A stretch of DNA of 64,000 nucleotides. Origin: JAICSD01 sp963836665 (GTDB taxonomy: Bacteria; Acidobacteriota; Vicinamibacteria; Vicinamibacterales; 2-12-FULL-66-21). The first letter of the stretch is position 1. Every line of letters starts with the position of its first letter. The stretch is taken from the NCBI GenBank assembly GCA_963836665.1, contig CAWIKL010000001.1, positions 3,038,001 to 3,102,000 of the forward strand, given 5' to 3'. Shown here in pieces: positions 1 to 8,654 of this stretch. Position numbers and translations under genes: made by a program. The notes under the pieces were generated by a model. That model was not told the origin of the DNA. It searched no databases and saw only the letters and a list, made by a program, of their open reading frames with translations.

Positions 1-1
1 C

Positions 2-319
2 GCCGCGGCCGAACAGGCGATCGTCGTCACCCACGGCACCGACACGATGGTCGAGACCGCCCGGGCGCTGGCCGCTGCGAACCTCGCCGACCGCACACTC
101 GTCGTCACCGGCGCGATGGTCCCCTATGCGTTCGGCAGCTCCGACGGCCTGTTCAACCTCGGCAGCGCGCTATCGTTCGCGCAGGTGCTGGCGCCGGGAG
201 TCTACATTGCGATGAACGGCCGCCACTTTCCCTGGGACGGCGTGCGAAAGAACCGGCAGACCGGCATGTTCGAAGCCACCGAGGACGGCTCACCGGACGC
301 CGGAAGGCCGGCAGGATAG
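2..319 (+). CDS. Asparaginase, C-terminal part (cut by window edge)
   Basis: Would hydrolyse L-asparagine to aspartate and ammonia. The frame is open from base 2 and encodes THGTDT at 29-46, the second active-site Thr-Asp motif of bacterial type I/II asparaginases, followed by a VVTGAM strand and the SSDG segment that lines the same pocket. About 105 residues are visible, ending at TAG 317-319, so the N-terminal threonine motif and any signal peptide are outside the window. The last ten residues are Gly/Pro/Ala-rich and do not look conserved. The family assignment is safe; the cellular location and substrate preference (Asn or Gln) cannot be read from this part. Confidence 0.78.
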   Translation, partial: AAAEQAIVVTHGTDTMVETARALAAANLADRTLVVTGAMVPYAFGSSDGLFNLGSALSFAQVLAPGVYIAMNGRHFPWDGVRKNRQTGMFEATEDGSPDAGRPAG

Positions 320-393
320 GAGGTATTCTTGCTGTCTCGAAGCGTGCCCGGATCAACTCCTCGACTGGTCTCATGTGAATTCCTAGGACAGCC

Positions 394-1548
394 GTGACAA
401 CGACCCAGATGCTGCAATCGAAGCTCCCCAACGTCGGCACGACGATTTTCACCGTGATGTCGAAGCTGGCGGCCGATCTCGGCGCCATCAACCTCTCGCA
501 GGGCTTCCCCGACTTTGACTGTGACCCGGCGCTGGTTGAGGCGGTGGCGCAACACATGCGCGAGGGGCGCAACCAGTACGCGCCGATGCAGGGCGTCCCC
601 GTGCTGCGCCAGGCGATCGCGGCGAAATACAACGCGCTCTACGGCTCGAATTACGACGGCGACACTGATGTCACCGTGACCTCTGGCGGCACCGAAGGGA
701 TTTTCGACGCGGTCGCCGCGGTCATCCGCCCGGGCGACGAAGTGATCGTGTGCGAACCGTGCTACGACTCCTACGTGCCGTCGATCGAGCTGAACGGCGG
801 CACGGCGGTGGTGGTGTCGCTGCGCTACCCCGACTATCGCTTCCCGTGGGATGAAGTGCGCGCAGCGATCACGCCGCGCACCAAGATGATCATGCTCAAC
901 ACGCCGCTCAATCCGGCGGCGGTGATCCTGAGCGAGGGGGACATCCGCGAGCTCATCTCGATCGTCGACGGCACCACCATCACCATCGTCAGCGACGAAG
1001 TCTACGAGCACATCGTCTTCGACGGCGCGCCGCACACGAGCATGGCGCGCTATCCGCAACTCCGCGAGCGCAGTTTCATCGTCGGATCGTTCGGCAAGAC
1101 GTATTCGGTTACGGGCTGGAAGATGGGCTACGTGGTCGCGCCCGGCCAGCTGTCGCTCGAGTTCCGCAAGGTCCATCAATTCACGACCTTCTCGTCGTTC
1201 ACCCCCGTGCAGTACGCCTTCGCCGATTTCCTCAACGAGCGCCGCGGCTGGCCCGAGCTGTCGACGTTCTATCAGCGCAAGCGTGATCTCTTCCTGTCGC
1301 TCCTCGAGGGCTCGCGCTGGCAGCCGCTGCCCTCGCGCGGCACGTATTTCCAGCTACTCGACTACTCGGCGTTCAGCGACGAGAAGGACATGGACCTGGC
1401 GCTGCGCCTGACCCGTGAGATCGGCGTCGCATCGATTCCGACGTCGGCGTTTCTCTACAAGCAGCAGCCGCCACCCGTGCTGCGTTTCTGCTTCGCGAAG
1501 AAAGACGAGACGCTCGAAAAAGCGTGCGAGAAACTGCGGCGGCTGTGA
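394..1548 (+). CDS. Methionine/kynurenine-type class I aminotransferase (YbdL-like)
   Basis: Pyridoxal-phosphate aminotransferase of 384 residues, close in length and motif order to E. coli YbdL, which transaminates methionine and aromatic amino acids. Visible marks: SKLPNVGTTIF at the N-terminus, INLSQGFPDF near residue 35, SDEVYEH with the cofactor Asp/Tyr near 200-205, and SFGKTYSVTGWK with the Schiff-base lysine at about 235. The C-terminal RFCFAKK is also typical. The start is GTG at 394; an in-frame ATG at 409 would remove five residues and is possible. The ribosome site is weak. The gene stands alone on this strand, facing a frameshifted small membrane protein. Family is certain; the methionine preference is inferred from similarity to YbdL. 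Confidence 0.9.
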   Translation: MTTTQMLQSKLPNVGTTIFTVMSKLAADLGAINLSQGFPDFDCDPALVEAVAQHMREGRNQYAPMQGVPVLRQAIAAKYNALYGSNYDGDTDVTVTSGGTEGIFDAVAAVIRPGDEVIVCEPCYDSYVPSIELNGGTAVVVSLRYPDYRFPWDEVRAAITPRTKMIMLNTPLNPAAVILSEGDIRELISIVDGTTITIVSDEVYEHIVFDGAPHTSMARYPQLRERSFIVGSFGKTYSVTGWKMGYVVAPGQLSLEFRKVHQFTTFSSFTPVQYAFADFLNERRGWPELSTFYQRKRDLFLSLLEGSRWQPLPSRGTYFQLLDYSAFSDEKDMDLALRLTREIGVASIPTSAFLYKQQPPPVLRFCFAKKDETLEKACEKLRRL

Positions 1549-1573
1549 GCTCTGGCGAGGGCGACGCCGTCGA

Positions 1574-1998
1574 TCACGGCGCGGAGCTTTTCCGCTCGTC
1601 GTCGCGCCGTGCCGCGCGCGCGATGTAGGCGCCGACGCCCATCACGATGCCGGAAAGGACGCCGAGCGCGACGTACCGCCCCCAACGCACGGTCGGCCGA
1701 TCGATGATCGCGTTCGACGGCTGGTCGATGCGGTAGAGCACGTCTACTTTCGTCCCGTCCCGATAGGCGTTCGTCGGCGTACCGGTGAAACTGACGCGGT
1801 CCCCCCCGGCAGCGTGAACGTCACGATCGGGCGGCCGTTCAAGTGACCGGTGACCGTACCATCAGCGCGCATGGCAAGCGCCATGCGGTCCTGCTCGGCA
1901 CGGAATTCCTCAAACGTATACGCACCGACGCTGAGGCCGGCGATGAACACGAGAATGCCGGCCGCGGCCGCGCCGATCGGATTCGCCTTAGACGCCAA
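1574..1998 (-). CDS. DUF3592 small membrane protein, frameshifted
   Basis: A two-helix membrane protein with a DUF3592 core. The first part reads from TTG 1998: a hydrophobic helix (AAAAGILVFIAGLSVGAYTF), then GRPIVTFTLPGG. There the frame breaks at a run of seven C (1801-1807, plus strand). Adding one base gives DRVSFTGTPTNAYRDGTKV, then VDVLYRIDQPSNAIID, which matches the DUF3592 pattern of two beta segments around a pro-Tyr-x-x-Gly turn, then a second helix and a stop at 1574-1576. Without the repair the product stops at 1744. The start overlaps the end of msrA by 11 bases, so the two are probably co-transcribed. Function of the family is not established. The defect may be a homopolymer error or a real lesion. 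Confidence 0.6.
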
Positions 1999-2629
1999 CG
2001 CCCGTCTGACATGCGACGCCGGTGCCGCCCAGGCCGCAATAACCGTCCGGATTCTTCGAGAGGTACTGCTGGTGGTAGTCCTCGGCGTAGTAGAACTCGG
2101 GTGCCGGCAGGATCTCCGTCGTGATCTTGCCGTAGCCAGCCTTGCTCAAGGCGCGCTGGTACTCCTCGCGCGAGCGTTCCGCGGCGGCGCGCTGCGCGTC
2201 GCCGTAGTAATAGATGCCCGAACGATACTGGGTGCCGACGTCTCCCCCCTGGCGCATGCCCTGCGTCGGATCGTGGGCCTCCCAGAACGTCTTCAACAGG
2301 TCCTCGTACGAGACCACGGCCGGATCGAAGACGACGAGCACGACCTCGTTGTGTCCGGTCAAACCGGTGCAGACCTCGCGATACGTCGGATTCGGCGTGT
2401 GTCCGGCGGCGTAGCCGACCGCGGTGGTGTAGACGCCCGGCACCCGCCAGAACTTTTTCTCCGCACCCCAGAAACAGCCGAGGCCGAACATCGCCGTCTC
2501 CGTGTTGGCCGGAAACGGCGGTTCGAGGGGTGCCCCTTTCAACACGTGGTGCGCCGGTGGAACTGGCATCTTGTCCGATCGGCCCTTCAGCGCTTCGGCG
2601 GCCGTCGGCATCTGCGTCTTGTTGAACAT
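1988..2629 (-). CDS. msrA: Peptide-methionine (S)-S-oxide reductase MsrA
   Basis: Reduces the S-epimer of methionine sulfoxide in proteins, a cytoplasmic oxidative-damage repair enzyme. The 213-residue product has the catalytic GCFWGAEKKFW motif (Cys at about 52), GYAAGHTPNPTYREVCTG, EVVLVVFDP, and the HDPTQ and GTQYRS segments of the family. Extra cysteines near the C-terminus (CGLGGTGVACQ) could serve as resolving residues. I place the start at ATG 2629 because the frame upstream is the shadow of the neighbouring gene and has no MsrA-like sequence. It lies 8 bases downstream of the zinc-ribbon gene, so the two may share a transcript. The partner msrB is 4 kb away at 6638-7042. Confidence 0.95.
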   Translation of the reverse strand: MFNKTQMPTAAEALKGRSDKMPVPPAHHVLKGAPLEPPFPANTETAMFGLGCFWGAEKKFWRVPGVYTTAVGYAAGHTPNPTYREVCTGLTGHNEVVLVVFDPAVVSYEDLLKTFWEAHDPTQGMRQGGDVGTQYRSGIYYYGDAQRAAAERSREEYQRALSKAGYGKITTEILPAPEFYYAEDYHQQYLSKNPDGYCGLGGTGVACQTGVGV

Positions 2630-2637
2630 CGTTGCCC

Positions 2638-3735
2638 TCAGTGATGCCCGCCCTGCGAGAGCAGCACGATCATCACGAAGATGATAATCCCGGCAATCAG
2701 GAAGAACATCTTCCAGAAGCTCTTCGGGTATTCGCCGGCCATGCGGCCGGTCGAGCCGTTGACGAGCAGGTGGAAGATCTTCGGACCGTAGGTGTAAGTG
2801 AGCAGCCACAGCGGCACGAGGATGTGCTTGAAGGTACGCGCTGAGAACGTTGGGCTGATTTCCAGGTTGCGATACGTGTCACCGGGAACCTGCGCCGCGC
2901 ACAGGTCGCGCAGCTTGTCGCGCATCTGGTCTTCCGACTCTTTCGCCGCGTCGAGCAGTACCACCTGGTAGTGTTCGACGACGAAGCCCGAGAGAAACGA
3001 CGTGTCGTAGGGCACCAGCTCGTTGGTCGGGAACGGCTCGACGCGCTTGAGCATCGCGCGGTTGACCCCCTGCGTCCCCGGCACCGGCTCGTCGTCGAAG
3101 AAATGCTCGACCACGCCGGACGCCGGCTCCCACCGCGTCTGCTGGACCTGCCGTGTCTGCAGGTTGCCCTTGTCGTCGCGATACGTCTCTTCGGTGTAGT
3201 AGTAGTAGCCGGCGTCGGCGTTCCACGGACAGACGACCTGCGCGTCGAAGGTCCAGTAGGGAATGTAGACCCCTTTGACGGTGTCGACGAGCGCGCGCGT
3301 CTTGAGCGCCCCTGGCGCCAGCCACTTGCTCTTGTACCAGCGGCGGATCTGCTCGCGGACGTTGCTCTCGGCGACGCGGAACGGCAGCACGCTTTGCGGC
3401 CGGATCGGCGCCTTGATCTCTTCGTAGTCGACGAGCTCTGGCGATCCGCAGAACTCGCAGCGCTGGCCGACGCGCTGTGGATCGAAGACCGAGACCGCCT
3501 TGCAGCTGCGGCACTGCACGGTGCGCTTTTCGGCGAGCCAGCCGCGCTGATCGTCGGGCATCTCGCGCAGCGCCTTGACCAGATCGAGCTCCTCGATCTT
3601 GCCGGTGGTCTCGTCGATCTTGTACGGCGACTCCGTCCCGCAGAATGGGCAGACCAATTTCTGCTTCCCGGGATTCCACTCCGCCTGCGCGCCGCAGGCG
3701 GGACACGGATGTTTTTCGAGCGCTTCTACGGCCAT
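2638..3735 (-). CDS. Zinc-ribbon membrane protein (YdjG-like)
   Basis: 365 residues. The N-terminus has two cysteine pairs (CPACG, CPFCG, residues 11-32), then CRSC and CEFCG around residues 75-100, so two zinc ribbons of the TFIIB/PriA style are likely. The middle is rich in aromatic residues (PYWTFDA, GYYYYTEE), and one transmembrane helix (FLIAGIIIFVMIVLL) ends the protein. This order of ribbon, globular part and C-terminal anchor matches B. subtilis YdjG, whose operon also encodes an SPFH protein, YdjI; here an SPFH gene lies directly upstream at 3875-4948. ATG 3735 is preferred over TTG 3753. Likely role, by inference, is a membrane-stress or membrane-microdomain complex. Homologs are often misannotated as primosomal protein N'. 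Confidence 0.72.
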   Translation of the reverse strand: MAVEALEKHPCPACGAQAEWNPGKQKLVCPFCGTESPYKIDETTGKIEELDLVKALREMPDDQRGWLAEKRTVQCRSCKAVSVFDPQRVGQRCEFCGSPELVDYEEIKAPIRPQSVLPFRVAESNVREQIRRWYKSKWLAPGALKTRALVDTVKGVYIPYWTFDAQVVCPWNADAGYYYYTEETYRDDKGNLQTRQVQQTRWEPASGVVEHFFDDEPVPGTQGVNRAMLKRVEPFPTNELVPYDTSFLSGFVVEHYQVVLLDAAKESEDQMRDKLRDLCAAQVPGDTYRNLEISPTFSARTFKHILVPLWLLTYTYGPKIFHLLVNGSTGRMAGEYPKSFWKMFFLIAGIIIFVMIVLLSQGGHH

Positions 3736-3763
3736 CTGAGCAGATCCGGACAAGCGTCACAAA

Positions 3764-3870
3764 GATCAGCAGGAGAACAGGAGTCCAGAAGTCTAGCGGG
3801 CAACGTGGAACGCGTGCAGCCTAGCGGGTCCCGTGGTCTCCTGGTCTGGACTCTTGTGATGCTCTTGATC
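3764..3870. repeat. Imperfect inverted repeat between the SPFH and zinc-ribbon genes
   Basis: Two 26-base arms (3764-3789 and 3845-3870) match as reverse complements at 20 of 26 positions, with an identical inner core ending in GTCCAGA. The loop holds a direct repeat, ctagcggg plus three bases plus cgtgg, near 3793 and 3831. The arm at 3845-3870 stops just before the end of the SPFH gene (stop at 3875). It could be a dispersed palindromic element or a transcript-processing hairpin. Confidence 0.55.
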
Positions 3871-3874
3871 GCGG

Positions 3875-4948
3875 CTACTTGGCAAGGTACGTGTCGATTG
3901 CGGAACGCTTGATGCGCCAGGTCGTGCCGATTTTCTTGCCGGCGAGCTCGCCCGAATCGAGGACCGCCTGCACATCCGTGTCGCTCACGCCGAGCAGTTT
4001 CGCTGCGTCTGCGACAGAGAGCAGATCGGGCGCGCCCAGCGCGCCGCTCGCGCCCGCAGCTGCATTCGTGCCTGCAGCCGCCGCGCCCGCCGCGACAGGC
4101 TGGGTCAGCCCCTGCTGGACCATCTGCTGCGCCATTGCCAGGCCGACGGCCATCTCGGTGGCGACACCGCCAGCGCCGGCCCCTTTCTCCATCCCCTGCG
4201 CCATCTGGAACTTCACGTAGTCGTTCAAGTTCCCGATCGCCCCCATGCTCGAGCGCTTGTCGATTGCCTGCTCCACTTCCGGCGGCACCGAGACGTTCTC
4301 GAGGATGAAGCTCGCCATCTCGATGCCGTACTTTGCGGTGATCACCGGGTTGATGAGCGGCAGCAGCGCCTCGCCGAGCTCGGTGTAGCGGCTGGCGACG
4401 TCGAACACCGGGACCTTCGCCGTCGCCAGCGCGTCGGTGAACACCGAGACGATGCGCGAGCGCATGGTGTCGGAGAACTCGTCGAGCCGGAAGTTCTGAT
4501 CCGACCCGGCGACCTCCTTAAGGAACTTCTTCGGATCGATGATGTGGAAGTCGTAGGTGCCGAAGGCGCGGATGCGGACGATGCCGAGATCGGCGTCGCG
4601 CATCATGATCGGATTGGAGGTCCCCCACTTGTTGCCGGTGAACAGCCGCGTCGTCACGTAGTAGACGTCGGCCTTGAACGGCGAGTTGAAGCCGTATTTC
4701 CACGACTTCAGCTTGGTCAGGATCGGGATGTTCTCGGTCGTCAGCGTGTGCTTGCCGGGCGCGAAGGTGTCGCCGAACTCACCGAGATAGACGAACTGCA
4801 CGACCTGCGACTCGCGAACGATCAGCTGCGCCCCGTTCTTGATCGCCTTGTCGTCGTCCGGGAAGCGGAATGACAGTGTGTCGCGCGAATCATCGGTCCA
4901 TTCGATGACGTCGATGAATTCGCCCTTGATGAAGTCCATCAATCCCAT
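3875..4948 (-). CDS. SPFH-domain protein with C-terminal excisionase-type HTH (YdjI-like)
   Basis: 357 residues. Residues 1-240 form an SPFH/virion-core-like domain: it opens FIKGEFIDVIEW, as in B. subtilis YdjI, and contains FGTYDFHIIDPKKFL and ILENVSVPPEVEQAID. A Met/Gln/Ala-rich linker (about 245-305) follows. The last 50 residues read LLSVADAAKLLGVSDTDVQ then GKKIGTTWRIKRSAIDTYL, the pattern of excisionase/MerR-like helix-turn-helix domains. SPFH proteins usually form oligomers at membranes; a DNA- or peptide-binding tail is unusual. No signal peptide is seen. The downstream YdjG-like gene is in the same direction, 139 bases away. The two domains are clear; what the tail binds is unknown. 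Confidence 0.8.
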   Translation of the reverse strand: MGLMDFIKGEFIDVIEWTDDSRDTLSFRFPDDDKAIKNGAQLIVRESQVVQFVYLGEFGDTFAPGKHTLTTENIPILTKLKSWKYGFNSPFKADVYYVTTRLFTGNKWGTSNPIMMRDADLGIVRIRAFGTYDFHIIDPKKFLKEVAGSDQNFRLDEFSDTMRSRIVSVFTDALATAKVPVFDVASRYTELGEALLPLINPVITAKYGIEMASFILENVSVPPEVEQAIDKRSSMGAIGNLNDYVKFQMAQGMEKGAGAGGVATEMAVGLAMAQQMVQQGLTQPVAAGAAAAGTNAAAGASGALGAPDLLSVADAAKLLGVSDTDVQAVLDSGELAGKKIGTTWRIKRSAIDTYLAK

Positions 4949-4979
4949 AGTCGGCTATTCTACCCGCACCTCGTGACTT

Positions 4980-5831
4980 TCAGGTCCGCGGTTCGAGCGT
5001 GACGAAAGTCTCGCTCCGTCCCTCTTCAGAGCCGGGCACCGGGACCGACACCAGGCCGAGCTCGTCGAGGAGCCTCAACCCTGCGGCGCGAGACGCTTCC
5101 GACGAGACGTGCTGGTGCAACTCCACGAGCACGCGCGGACGGTGGCGCCGGAGAGTGTCGGCGGCGCCGAGCAGCACTTCGTACTCGTAGCCCTCGACGT
5201 CGATCAGCATCCAGTCGGGAACCGTGCCGGAAGAGCGGCAGTAGTCGTCGATCGTCGTCAGCGGGATGTCGACCGGCGTGACCGGCATCTCGATGCCCGG
5301 ATGCGCGCCGCCGATGCGGCTCAGGCCGCTGCCCGGCGACGTGTCGTACAACTGCGCGCCGCCGGCCTCCGCGCCGGCGGCCATCGGCACGACCGTAACG
5401 CGATCCTCGAGGCCGTTCATGCGCACGTGCGCCCGGAGGACGTCGAGGGTCGCGGGGTTCGGCTCGAATGCGACGACGCGCCCCGAGGGAGCCGCCCAGC
5501 GCGCAAACTGGAGGACGTAGAGACCGATGTTCGCGCCGACGTCGAAGCAGCACTGACCGGCGCTGACGCGCGCCGAGAGATAGTCGGCCACTGTGCGCTC
5601 GTGCCGATGCCAAACCGCCCAGCGGAAGCGCGGGTCGATGCGGAAGACCGAGCCGTTGATCTCGGCGGGATAGCCGCGGCCGCCCGAGAGCAGCCCCAGC
5701 AGCCGCGAATAGGCGGGACTGAGACGCCGTCGGATCGGACGATCGGGCGCCGCGAACCCGTCGGCAACCCGGCGCAGCACGCGATTGAGCGATCGAACGG
5801 ACGCGCCGTCCGGCTTCATACGTGGCGGCAT
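4980..5831 (-). CDS. FkbM-family SAM-dependent methyltransferase
   Basis: 283 residues. The SAM-binding motif I is CCFDVGANIGLYVLQFA (about 95-110), followed by VVAFEPNPATLDVL (motif II) and, near residue 210, DWMLIDVEGYEYEVL, the conserved acidic strand of FkbM methyltransferases. These enzymes usually O-methylate sugars, glycolipids or polyketides; the substrate here is unknown. Start ATG 5831 gives a basic N-terminal tail; ATG 5819 is a close alternative. The gene is divergent from the zinc-ribbon gene that begins about 30 bases away at 5862, so both promoters must lie in or very near that short gap. Confidence 0.88.
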   Translation of the reverse strand: MPPRMKPDGASVRSLNRVLRRVADGFAAPDRPIRRRLSPAYSRLLGLLSGGRGYPAEINGSVFRIDPRFRWAVWHRHERTVADYLSARVSAGQCCFDVGANIGLYVLQFARWAAPSGRVVAFEPNPATLDVLRAHVRMNGLEDRVTVVPMAAGAEAGGAQLYDTSPGSGLSRIGGAHPGIEMPVTPVDIPLTTIDDYCRSSGTVPDWMLIDVEGYEYEVLLGAADTLRRHRPRVLVELHQHVSSEASRAAGLRLLDELGLVSVPVPGSEEGRSETFVTLEPRT

Positions 5832-5861
5832 TCTACGCGGCCTGCGGATATCCTACAGGCC

Positions 5862-6579
5862 ATGGGCCGAGACGCGGGATCCCTCCACTGCCCGAACTGC
5901 GGCGCCCCGGCGGCGCCCGACGACCAGAGTTGTCAGGTACTGCCATGCGACGCTGGCGACCGCGAGCTGCCCGGCGTGTTTTGCGGTGATGTTCGAGGGT
6001 TCTGTCTACTGCCCGACGTGCGGGGCGCGCCGCGCGCGCACAGAGGCGGCGGGCGCCCGTAGCGCGCGCTGCGCGGCGTGTAAGCACGTGATGCGCGAAG
6101 TGCTGATCGGCGGCGCCGCGCTGATGGAGTGCGACGCCTGCCATGGCATCTGGATCGACACGGCCACCTTCGAGCACATCTGCGCCGACCAGGCAACGCA
6201 GACCGCGGTGCTGGCCCAGTGGTCGCCGACGCCGCGCCCGTCGGCGGGGGAGATCCATTACCGCCCGTGCGTCGCCTGCGGAAAGATGATGAACCGGATG
6301 AACTTCGGCCGCGTGTCTGGCACCGTCATCGACGTCTGCAAGGGACACGGCACGTTCCTCGACGCCGGCGAACTGCACCTGATCGTCACCTTCATCCAGC
6401 AGGGCGGCCTCGACCGCGCGCGGCAGCGCCAGATCGAGGAACTCAGGGAGGAGGAAGGGCGGCTGCGCGTCCTGCCGGCCGGCCACGATCCCAACTCCCA
6501 GGCGCCCATCGAGATGAGCCCACTCACATGGACAGGCGTCGATCTGCTGAAGCTGCTGAAGGGGCTGAAGGACGGGTAA
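5862..6579 (+). CDS. zf-TFIIB zinc-ribbon protein, frameshifted
   Basis: The start at ATG 5862 gives HCPNCGAPAAPDDQSCQ, the first zinc ribbon. The frame then breaks: dropping one of the two G at 5936-5937 continues as YCHATLATASCPACF, then VYCPTCGARRAR, exactly the spacing expected for a second ribbon. The rest, in the new frame, has CAACKHVMRE, ECDACHGIWID and CVACGKMMNRMNF with CKGHGTFLD, two zf-TFIIB units, then a charged helix (QIEELREEEGRLRV). The repaired protein is about 238 residues. Unrepaired, translation from 5862 stops near 6060. Role unknown; such proteins are often next to stress genes, and MsrB lies just downstream on the other strand. The extra base may be an assembly error. 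Confidence 0.6.
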
Positions 6580-6637
6580 CCGCGACGTGCAGAGCCGTCT
6601 GGCCGCGGATCTCCGTGCTTCGCGGAGCCTCCGCGGG

Positions 6638-7042
6638 TTACGCCGGTTCGCGCGGCGTGAAGTTCAGTACCGCGCCGTTGATGCAGTAGCGTTCGCCGGT
6701 CGGCGGCGGGCCGTCGGCAAACACGTGGCCCAGGTGCCCGCCGCACTGCGAGCAGTGCACCTCGGTTCGTGTCATGCCGTAGCCGCGATCGACGGTCGTG
6801 CCGATCGAGCCGGGGAGCGGCGCGAAGAAGCTGGGCCAGCCCGTTCCCGAGTTGAACTTCGTGTCGTTGACGAAGAGCTCCTGCCCGCAGCCGGCGCACG
6901 CGAACGTGCCGGCGCGCTTCTCCGTGTTGAGCGCGCAGCTGCCGGGGCGCTCTGTCGCGTGTTCACGCAGGATCTGGTACTGCTCGGGACTCAGGATCTG
7001 GCGCCACTCGTCGTCGGTCTTCGTTACGGGAAAGTCGGCCAT
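6638..7042 (-). CDS. msrB: Peptide-methionine (R)-S-oxide reductase MsrB
   Basis: Reduces the R-epimer of methionine sulfoxide, complementing MsrA. 134 residues, standard for a stand-alone MsrB. Zinc ligands are CAGCG (49, 52) and CSQCG (97, 100); the catalytic cysteine is in GERYCING (120). SGTGWPSFF and GHLGHVF are the usual substrate-pocket motifs. No signal peptide, so cytoplasmic. It begins four bases after the AsmA-like gene ends and is probably co-transcribed with it. Confidence 0.96.
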   Translation of the reverse strand: MADFPVTKTDDEWRQILSPEQYQILREHATERPGSCALNTEKRAGTFACAGCGQELFVNDTKFNSGTGWPSFFAPLPGSIGTTVDRGYGMTRTEVHCSQCGGHLGHVFADGPPPTGERYCINGAVLNFTPREPA

Positions 7043-7046
7043 CCGC

Positions 7047-8591
7047 TTATTTAAACACCTTCCCCCAGCTGACGCCGAACTTCGGTTCCGCGCGCGGACC
7101 GGTGATGGTGATCGGTACCACCGCGCCGTGGCCCTCCTTGCGGAAGATCGGGTCGAACGGTCTCAGGAAAAAACCCTTGATGCCTCCGCCCATCGCCTTC
7201 GAGACCGGCGCGTCGATCGACAGCGTGCCGTCGAAGTTGAGCTGCTCGTTGCGCAGACCGTAGCCGCCGGACAATTGCACGTCTGCGCCTGGTACGCCAA
7301 AGCGCAGCGCCTCGAAATGGATGTGGCCGTCCCTCATCGTGAACTGCCCGCGCATGTCTGACGTGATGGACCCCATCGGCTCGCCCGCTTTCTTCCCCTG
7401 GGCGCGCCGGCTGAGCTGCGCGATCTGCGACTTGACGTCGCGATCGGTGAACTCCGCATGCTCGAGCGCGAAGCGCCCGGCCAGCTGCAGGCGATCGGCA
7501 ACTTTCTGGTGGCCCGGCGGCAGCGTCATCACGGCGTGTAGCCCGATCCGCGCCAGCATCACCGGTTTGCGGGTGTTGACGGCGAGTTGCAGCAAGTCTT
7601 CAATCCGGCCGTTCTTGATCGTCATGTCGATTTTTACGGTACGGCCTTTGACGTGCGGCGCCGATGCGACTTCTCCCGACGCCTCGATCGCGGTCTCGCC
7701 CAGGAGGGCGCTGACCTGATGCAGGTAGGTGTTGCCGTTAGTGCCGTCGACAACGCTGTGGAAGGTCGTCTCGAGCGGCACCGGCTGGCCGCCGATGTCG
7801 AGGCGGAAGTCTGGCGTCGACGTCTTCCCGTCGACATCGATGCGCGACAGGATGCCGGCGAACGTGCCGGTCGACGAGAGGATGCCCCCGATGCCGTCGA
7901 TCGTCGACAGATCCGCGTGCGCGAAGCTGTAGCGTCCGCTGAGCGGCGTGCGCCCGGGGTCTCCCTTCATCCACGGGCCGAATGATCCCGTCGTGGCGAT
8001 TTCCCCGAGCGGGATCGGATTGCTCAAGGTCGCCGTGAACGGCATGGATCGGTTGAAGCCGACCGAATCGAGTTCGAGGGTGTGGATGGCCCAGATCTTC
8101 GGTTCTTTTCCCGACTCCTTGGGCACGATGATGAGCTGCGCATCGCGTGCGGTGACGTGGTCGACGAGCACCGGCCCCGCGACAGCCGTCGCCGCCTTGT
8201 TTCCGGCTTCCTTGTCGTTGCCGGTACGGGGAGGGATCGTGATGCGCAGCCCCTCAAGCTCGACTGAGGTGAAACGGCGCTGGCGGTGCAACATGCCAAG
8301 CAACCCGCCGGCGACCTCGAAGTGTCGGATCTCGATGAAGGGCGCGGGATTCTGCTGGTTCTTGAGCTTCAGTTTGAGGCCGTCGCCGTGGATGCGCAAC
8401 GTCGGAAACGTCTTCACCTCGAACGACGCGAGCTCGACGTCCGCGTCGAGGTGGTCGTTGAGCGTCTGAACGAGAGCGTTGCGAAGCAGGTCCGTGCGCG
8501 ATAGCACGAGCGTTGCGACCCAGAGACCGGCAAGCACGGCGACCGTGACGCCGATGATCCAGCGGATGAGCTTCAAATACCGGGCCGACAT
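7047..8591 (-). CDS. AsmA-family protein
   Basis: 514 residues with one N-terminal transmembrane anchor (IIGVTVAVLAGLWVATLVL) and a long beta-rich periplasmic body. The opening segment (DHLDADVELASFEVKTFPTL, about residues 45-65) and the repeated short beta strands with basic ends match AsmA/YhdP-like proteins, which lie between inner and outer membrane and are thought to help lipid transport or outer-membrane assembly. I chose ATG 8591 rather than the GTG directly before it. It runs toward msrB with a four-base gap. Upstream, a secreted serine hydrolase starts in the other direction at 8655, so the 63-base gap should hold both promoters. Confidence 0.8.
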   Translation of the reverse strand: MSARYLKLIRWIIGVTVAVLAGLWVATLVLSRTDLLRNALVQTLNDHLDADVELASFEVKTFPTLRIHGDGLKLKLKNQQNPAPFIEIRHFEVAGGLLGMLHRQRRFTSVELEGLRITIPPRTGNDKEAGNKAATAVAGPVLVDHVTARDAQLIIVPKESGKEPKIWAIHTLELDSVGFNRSMPFTATLSNPIPLGEIATTGSFGPWMKGDPGRTPLSGRYSFAHADLSTIDGIGGILSSTGTFAGILSRIDVDGKTSTPDFRLDIGGQPVPLETTFHSVVDGTNGNTYLHQVSALLGETAIEASGEVASAPHVKGRTVKIDMTIKNGRIEDLLQLAVNTRKPVMLARIGLHAVMTLPPGHQKVADRLQLAGRFALEHAEFTDRDVKSQIAQLSRRAQGKKAGEPMGSITSDMRGQFTMRDGHIHFEALRFGVPGADVQLSGGYGLRNEQLNFDGTLSIDAPVSKAMGGGIKGFFLRPFDPIFRKEGHGAVVPITITGPRAEPKFGVSWGKVFK

Positions 8592-8654
8592 CACGTGATT
8601 CCGGTATATGCCCTCTGCAACTCGCGCGCCACGGATCAGCTACCATTCGGCGCT

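Noticed and set aside
202..1179. 325-codon minus-strand open frame
   Set aside because: Antisense to the aminotransferase; His/Arg/Asp-rich composition typical of shadow frames.
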